Shown in pieces: positions 60,325 to 64,000 of a stretch of DNA of 64,000 nucleotides (positions within the stretch are counted from its first letter, which is position 1; the number at the start of each line of letters is the position of its first letter). The notes beneath the pieces were generated by a model. That model saw only the letters and a program-made list of their open reading frames with translations, was not told where the DNA came from and ran no database searches. The stretch spans positions 1 to 64,000 of the forward strand of contig JAXGMN010000051.1 of the NCBI GenBank assembly GCA_040768665.1, written 5' to 3'. Position numbers and translations under genes: made by a program. Source of the DNA: JABWBD01 sp040768665. GTDB taxonomy: Bacteria > Planctomycetota > Planctomycetia > Pirellulales > Thermoguttaceae.

Positions 60325-61377
60325 GTGCCGACCTTCTGTGTTCCCCTTTCTTCGTCGCCGAGGATCGTGATCGTTCGCCTGAGTTCGATCGGCGACGTCA
60401 TCCACGGCCTGCCGGTCCTTTGTGCTCTCCGCCAGCATCTCCCGTCGGCTGTCCTGGCCTGGGTGATCGAAGACCGTGCCTCAGCTCTCCTGAAGGGGCA
60501 TTCTGCCCTGGATGAACTGATCGAGGTGCCCCGCGGATGGCTCAAATCGCCTAAGACGGTTCTGGGCCTTCGCCGGCGTCTGCGTTGCTTCCGCCCGGAC
60601 GTGTCGATCGACTTGCAGGGTCTGACGAAGAGTGCAGTTGCCGCGCGCCTTTCGGGCGCCCGGCTGCGAATCGGGTTTGGAGATGAGAAGGGCCGGGAGG
60701 TGAGCTGGCTGCTGAACAACTGGCTGATGCGGACGAGTTCGCCGCACATGGTCGACGCCAATCTCGAATTGCTTCGGCCGCTAGGGATCGAGTTGCCGGA
60801 GGTGCGGTTTGACACTCCCCAGTCGCAGGCCGACCGGGAGGCTGCCCAGCGGATTGTTCAGGAACTCGGGTTGGGATCCCGGTTCGCCGTGATCAATCCG
60901 GGGGCTAGTTGGCCGTCGAAACTCTGGCCTACGGATCGGTATGCAGCCGTGGCGCAGCATCTGGGAACCTCGCACCAATTGCCCACTTTGGTGGTCTGGA
61001 GCGGCGAGCGGGAGTGCGCTTTGGCGGATGAAATCGTTGCCGGATCGACTGGAAAGGCGATGCGTGCGCCCGGCACAAGCCTTACTGAGCTGGCCGCGCT
61101 GGTCCGCCAAGCGGTCCTGTTCATCGGATCCGACACCGGTCCGCTCCATATTGCAGCCGCGGTCGGGACGCCCTGCATCGGCCTCTACGGCCCGATGCCT
61201 GCCGAGCGAAACGGTCCCTACGGGTCGGCAAATATCGCCATTCAGCGAATGCGGTTTGAAGGAACCAGCCGCCAACGCCGCACCGCCCCGAGAGCCCTGA
61301 TGGAAGCGATCGTGGTCGAGGATGTATGCAAAGCTTGTGACGAGATCCTGCAGCGGCCTCAAATGGATGCCGCATGA
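60325..61377 (+). CDS. Glycosyltransferase family 9 (heptosyltransferase-like)
   Basis: The 350-aa protein starts at GTG 60325, with CAGGAGAC upstream. The two-domain GT-B fold is shown by RIVIVRLSSIGDVIHGLPVL, DVSIDLQGLTKSAVAARLSG, INPGASWPSKLWPTDRYAAVA and FIGSDTGPLHIAAAVGTPCIGLYGP. GT9 enzymes add heptoses to the lipopolysaccharide core using ADP-heptose, so it probably acts on outer-membrane glycolipid at the inner face of the cytoplasmic membrane. There are no other LPS genes close by. Confidence 0.92.
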   Translation: MPTFCVPLSSSPRIVIVRLSSIGDVIHGLPVLCALRQHLPSAVLAWVIEDRASALLKGHSALDELIEVPRGWLKSPKTVLGLRRRLRCFRPDVSIDLQGLTKSAVAARLSGARLRIGFGDEKGREVSWLLNNWLMRTSSPHMVDANLELLRPLGIELPEVRFDTPQSQADREAAQRIVQELGLGSRFAVINPGASWPSKLWPTDRYAAVAQHLGTSHQLPTLVVWSGERECALADEIVAGSTGKAMRAPGTSLTELAALVRQAVLFIGSDTGPLHIAAAVGTPCIGLYGPMPAERNGPYGSANIAIQRMRFEGTSRQRRTAPRALMEAIVVEDVCKACDEILQRPQMDAA

Positions 61378-61380
61378 CAT

Positions 61381-61410
61381 CAGCACGGCTGCTCGGAAGC
61401 AGCCGGGCTG
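61381..61410. repeat. Family C hairpin, copy C3 (diverged)
   Basis: CAGCACGGCTGCTC and GAAGCAGCCGGGCTG form an imperfect hairpin just after the glycosyltransferase stop. Confidence 0.75.
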
Positions 61411-61589
61411 GTAGGGGCCGCTTGGAAGATCCTGGAGCGGGGCGAAACCGAAGCCGCTTGCTGGGCGATTTTCGTCGCGTCCGCGGGGTCGTCGTACATT
61501 TGCAGGGCGCCTGCCCAGACGCTATCATCGCTATTGACATTGACTTCCAGCACCTCGTTTCATGACTCGCCAACAAAGAGGGGACTGCC

Positions 61590-62894
61590 ATGGGGAAGAG
61601 ACTTCATCGCCGCGAATTCATCCGTTGCGGAACTGCCGCCGGGCTGACTGCCGGCCTGGTCGGCGGTGTTCTGGCCAGCCCCTCTTCGTCGAAGCCGGTT
61701 CGGCTGGGTGTGGTCGGAGTGGGCAGCCGCGGGACCCACCTGCTGCGGCTGGCGCTTGCGGCCGGCGTCGAGGTGCCCGCGCTGTGCGACATCGAAGAAG
61801 CGCACCTCGCGCGGGCGGTGGAAATGGTTGCCGAGGTTCGCGGCGGCAAGAAGCCGGAGGGCTACGGGCGGGGTCCGAAAGACTACCAACGGATGGTCGA
61901 GCGCGAAGACCTCGACGCCGTCCTGATCGGCACCGGAATGCAGATCCATGCGCCGATTGCCGTGGCCGCGATGCGAGCCGGAAAGCACGTGCTCAGCGAG
62001 GTCGCTGCTGCGATGACGCTGGACGACTGCTGGCAGTTGGTCGAGGCGACGGAAGAGACCGGCAAGATCTACATGATGGCCGAAAACTGCTGCTACTGGG
62101 AGCACCTGCTGGCCGTCCAGGAGATGGTCCGCCAGGGGCTTTTTGGAGACCTTACCTACGCGGAGTGCGGCTACGTCCACGATTGCCGGCACCTGATGCT
62201 CAAACCCGACGGAGCGCTCACCTGGCGGGGCGAGATGATCCGCGACAGCGCGGGCGACAACTACCCGACGCACAATCTGGGCCCCGTCGCGCGCTGGTTC
62301 GGTATCAACCGCGGCGACCGCTTCGTCTCGCTCGTCAGCCGTTCGACAGGGCAGAAGTCGTGGCAGGATTTCCTTGCCCAGAAGCTCCCGGCCGACCATC
62401 CGACGCGCAAGCTCCCCTATCAGGGGTCCGATTCCGTATCGACCTTGATCCGAACCGCCAAAGGGGCCCTGATCGACGTCCGCTACGACATCATCTCGCC
62501 CCGGCCCGCCTGGGGACCCTACCATGCGCTGCAAGGAACGAAAGGGAGCTTCGAGTCACGTGTGGAGAAGCAGGTCTGGCTAGCCGACCGATCCAAGCCG
62601 AACCAGTGGCAGCCGCTGGCCGACTACGGCGCCGAGTTCGAGCCGCCCGAGTGGAAACAATTCCGCGAGCAGGCGAAGACCAGCGGCCACGGAGGCGCCG
62701 ATTTCTTCGTGATCCACGAGTTTCTCGAGGCGGTCCGTCGTGGCGGCCCTTCACCGGTCGACGTGTACGACGCGGTCGCCTGGAGTTCGATCATTCCGTT
62801 GTCGGCCAAGTCCATCACGGAAGGGGGCAAGGAGCAGGAAGTGCCCGATTTCACGCGAGGGAAGTGGCAGTCGCAAACAAGGAGCGTTGCTTGA
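61590..62894 (+). CDS. TAT-exported Gfo/Idh/MocA-family oxidoreductase
   Basis: The 434-aa protein begins with a twin-arginine signal (HRREFIRCGTAAGLTAGLVG). The Rossmann motif VRLGVVGVGSRGTHLLRL follows, then the AGKHVLSEVAAAMTLDD loop, where a Ser/Glu replaces the usual EKP, and the planctomycete-type core CCYWEHLLAVQEMVRQGLFG. The C-terminal domain contains GDNYPTHNLGPVARWF and PVDVYDAVAWSSIIPLS. Such exported members are expanded in planctomycetes and are thought to act on glycans in the periplasm. Its stop overlaps the ruvA TTG start. Confidence 0.9.
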   Translation: MGKRLHRREFIRCGTAAGLTAGLVGGVLASPSSSKPVRLGVVGVGSRGTHLLRLALAAGVEVPALCDIEEAHLARAVEMVAEVRGGKKPEGYGRGPKDYQRMVEREDLDAVLIGTGMQIHAPIAVAAMRAGKHVLSEVAAAMTLDDCWQLVEATEETGKIYMMAENCCYWEHLLAVQEMVRQGLFGDLTYAECGYVHDCRHLMLKPDGALTWRGEMIRDSAGDNYPTHNLGPVARWFGINRGDRFVSLVSRSTGQKSWQDFLAQKLPADHPTRKLPYQGSDSVSTLIRTAKGALIDVRYDIISPRPAWGPYHALQGTKGSFESRVEKQVWLADRSKPNQWQPLADYGAEFEPPEWKQFREQAKTSGHGGADFFVIHEFLEAVRRGGPSPVDVYDAVAWSSIIPLSAKSITEGGKEQEVPDFTRGKWQSQTRSVA

Positions 62895-63514
62895 TTACCA
62901 AGATTTCGGGCCAGTTGGTGTCCCTTTCCGAGGACGTTTTGACTCTGCGAGTCAATGCCTTCGAGTACGAAGTGCTCATCCCGGAGTTCACACGACGGCA
63001 ACTCCAACACGAGATGAATCATCAGGTCAGCCTGCACACGATCGAGTACCTGGAAGGCAATCCGATGCAGGGCCGTCTCACGCCTCGGTTAGTTGGATTT
63101 CTGACCGAGGCAGAACGGGAGTTTTTTGAATTGTTTTGTTCGGTCGACGGGGTCGGAGTGAAAAAGGCGCTGCGGGCGATGGTCCGGCCGGTCAAGGAAG
63201 TGGCCACTGCCATCGAGGAACAGGACGCGAAGTTTCTGTCGAGCTTGCCGGGTGTGGGCCCGGCCACGGCAGAGCGAATCATCGCGAAGTTGCGACGGAA
63301 GGTGCCCAAGTTCGCTCTGATCGTGGTCCGCGAAGAGGCATATCAGGCCGAGGTCCAGCCGGACGTGGTCTCGGAGACGTTCGAGGTTCTCCGCAGCCTG
63401 GGGCATGCCGAGAGCGACGCCCGGAAGCTGCTCGATACTGCGTTGGCCACCAAGAAGAAGTTTGCCGACGTACAGAGCCTCCTGCAGGCGGTTTATCAGC
63501 ACAGCCAGAAATAG
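62891..63514 (+). CDS. ruvA: Holliday junction branch-migration protein RuvA
   Basis: From TTG 62891 the protein has 207 aa and begins LITKISGQLVSLSEDVLTLRV, the RuvA OB-fold start. A helix-hairpin-helix pair follows, with FCSVDGVGVKKALRAMV and LSSLPGVGPATAERIIAKLRRKV. A C-terminal RuvB-binding helical domain (ETFEVLRSLGHAESDARKLLDTAL) comes last. It binds Holliday junctions with RuvB. The TTG start lies inside the preceding stop (TTGA), so translation probably depends on coupling to an unrelated exported oxidoreductase gene. Confidence 0.93.
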   Translation: MITKISGQLVSLSEDVLTLRVNAFEYEVLIPEFTRRQLQHEMNHQVSLHTIEYLEGNPMQGRLTPRLVGFLTEAEREFFELFCSVDGVGVKKALRAMVRPVKEVATAIEEQDAKFLSSLPGVGPATAERIIAKLRRKVPKFALIVVREEAYQAEVQPDVVSETFEVLRSLGHAESDARKLLDTALATKKKFADVQSLLQAVYQHSQK

Positions 63515-63639
63515 CGGAGTCGCGGTCAGGCTGCACTCCGCAAGCACGCCCGGCTGCTGCGGTCGGGTCCGATGCCGGCGTCGTGACCGGCCGGTCGAGA
63601 TCAGCCAGGCCCCTCAAACGATTCCTCCCCACGCTGAAT

Positions 63640-64000
63640 ATGCCAGAACTCACGCACTACGAGCCGACTGTCGCAGACGACGCCCCAGTGGTTCACTCCT
63701 ACGGCTGCCCGCATTGCGGCGCGCCGGTGGAGCCGCTGGACCGATTCTGCAATGCATGCGGCTCGGAGCAGGCGGCCGTCGCAATTCCGGTCGCCACGGC
63801 CGAACCGCAGCGGCATTTTCGTTGCGAGAATTGCGGGGCGGCGGTCGCCGTCGATCTCGATCAGCGGAGTTATGTCTGTGCATTTTGCGACTCGACATAC
63901 GTCGTCGAGTTGTCGCCGGAACAGACGGGCAGGGACTCGCCCGAATTCGTCATCGGTTTCGCCGTGACGCCCGAGCAGGCCATGGAGAAATTCCGCACCT
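63640..64000 (+). CDS. Zinc-ribbon protein (3' partial)
   Basis: From ATG 63640 the frame is open to the window end. It starts MPELTHYEPTVADD and encodes two zinc ribbons: CPHCG with CNACG (residues ~23-42), and CENCG with CAFCD (~66-86). It then reads FVIGFAVTPEQAMEKFRT. Proteins with this layout and a C-terminal long domain are common, but I cannot name the family from the fragment. The gene is on the same strand as ruvA, 125 bp downstream. Confidence 0.75.
   Translation, partial: MPELTHYEPTVADDAPVVHSYGCPHCGAPVEPLDRFCNACGSEQAAVAIPVATAEPQRHFRCENCGAAVAVDLDQRSYVCAFCDSTYVVELSPEQTGRDSPEFVIGFAVTPEQAMEKFRT

Noticed and set aside
1..64000. tRNA, rRNA, transposase or phage genes
   Set aside because: I scanned for cloverleaf-like elements, rRNA-like stretches and recognisable transposase or integrase motifs and found none that I can support.

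Overview
The window is GC-rich, densely coded bacterial DNA that most resembles a planctomycete, probably Pirellulales-like. The lineage call is inference: there is no rRNA or tRNA to anchor it. It rests on a DUF1559-type prepilin-like protein (FTLVELLVVIAVIGIL) next to a small lipoprotein gene, a coiled-coil protein coupled to a secreted squalene-cyclase-fold protein, several secreted proteins without recognisable family, DUF4058, twin-arginine Gfo/Idh/MocA and FAD oxidoreductases, and a PUFA-synthase-like megasynthase operon. No phage, plasmid or transposase genes are visible. Short palindromic repeats are scattered throughout.

Layout. 1-7.6 kb (+): end of a coiled-coil protein, a terpene-cyclase-fold secreted protein whose 5' end carries two 147-bp hairpin repeats, an S49-like lipoprotein without the usual catalytic residues, a two-domain VOC protein, and an FtsX/LolD-type ABC exporter pair. 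23.3-7.6 kb (-): a secondary-lipid or polyketide operon. PKS1 is ER-like/ER/KS/AT/ACP/KR and PKS2 is KS/AT/DH/4'-phosphopantetheinyl transferase. Two paralogous SDRs and an unknown secreted protein follow. 23.7-31.9 kb: polytopic membrane protein, frame-broken TIGR01777 epimerase, a probable selenoprotein of the Rdx/SelW family with an in-frame TGA, xseA, lipoprotein plus DUF1559 pair, and a small membrane protein plus B12-type radical SAM protein. 32-38.5 kb: class III aminotransferase, CopG-like regulator, M20 peptidase, zinc alcohol dehydrogenase, Gfo/Idh/MocA oxidoreductase, HpcH/HpaI aldolase and a membrane protein. 38.6-46.7 kb: housekeeping genes eno, psd-pssA (phosphatidylethanolamine synthesis), ribE, rsmA, a small conserved-looking gene, nadK and a secreted protein. 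47-51.7 kb: FAD oxidoreductase and a single-polypeptide AmmeMemoRadiSam fusion. 52-57 kb: hom, a phosphoglycerate-mutase-like proposed homoserine kinase, a four-ACT lysC (aspartate branch to threonine) and a bifunctional-nuclease-family protein. 57.2-64 kb: YgiQ-type radical SAM, DUF4058, glycosyltransferase 9, TAT-exported Gfo/Idh/MocA protein, ruvA, and the start of a zinc-ribbon protein cut by the window edge.

The most notable observations are these. (1) An unmarked selenoprotein gene with a CxxU motif and a plausible SECIS-like hairpin. (2) At least seven families of REP-like palindromes. Two of them share a GGGGACWGGCW arm with the same two mismatches in nearly every copy. (3) Such repeats sit in frame inside three protein genes, including interdomain or linker positions of both megasynthases. 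(4) The compact megasynthase has a fused ER and a fused PPTase. (5) The three AmmeMemoRadiSam components are fused in one protein.
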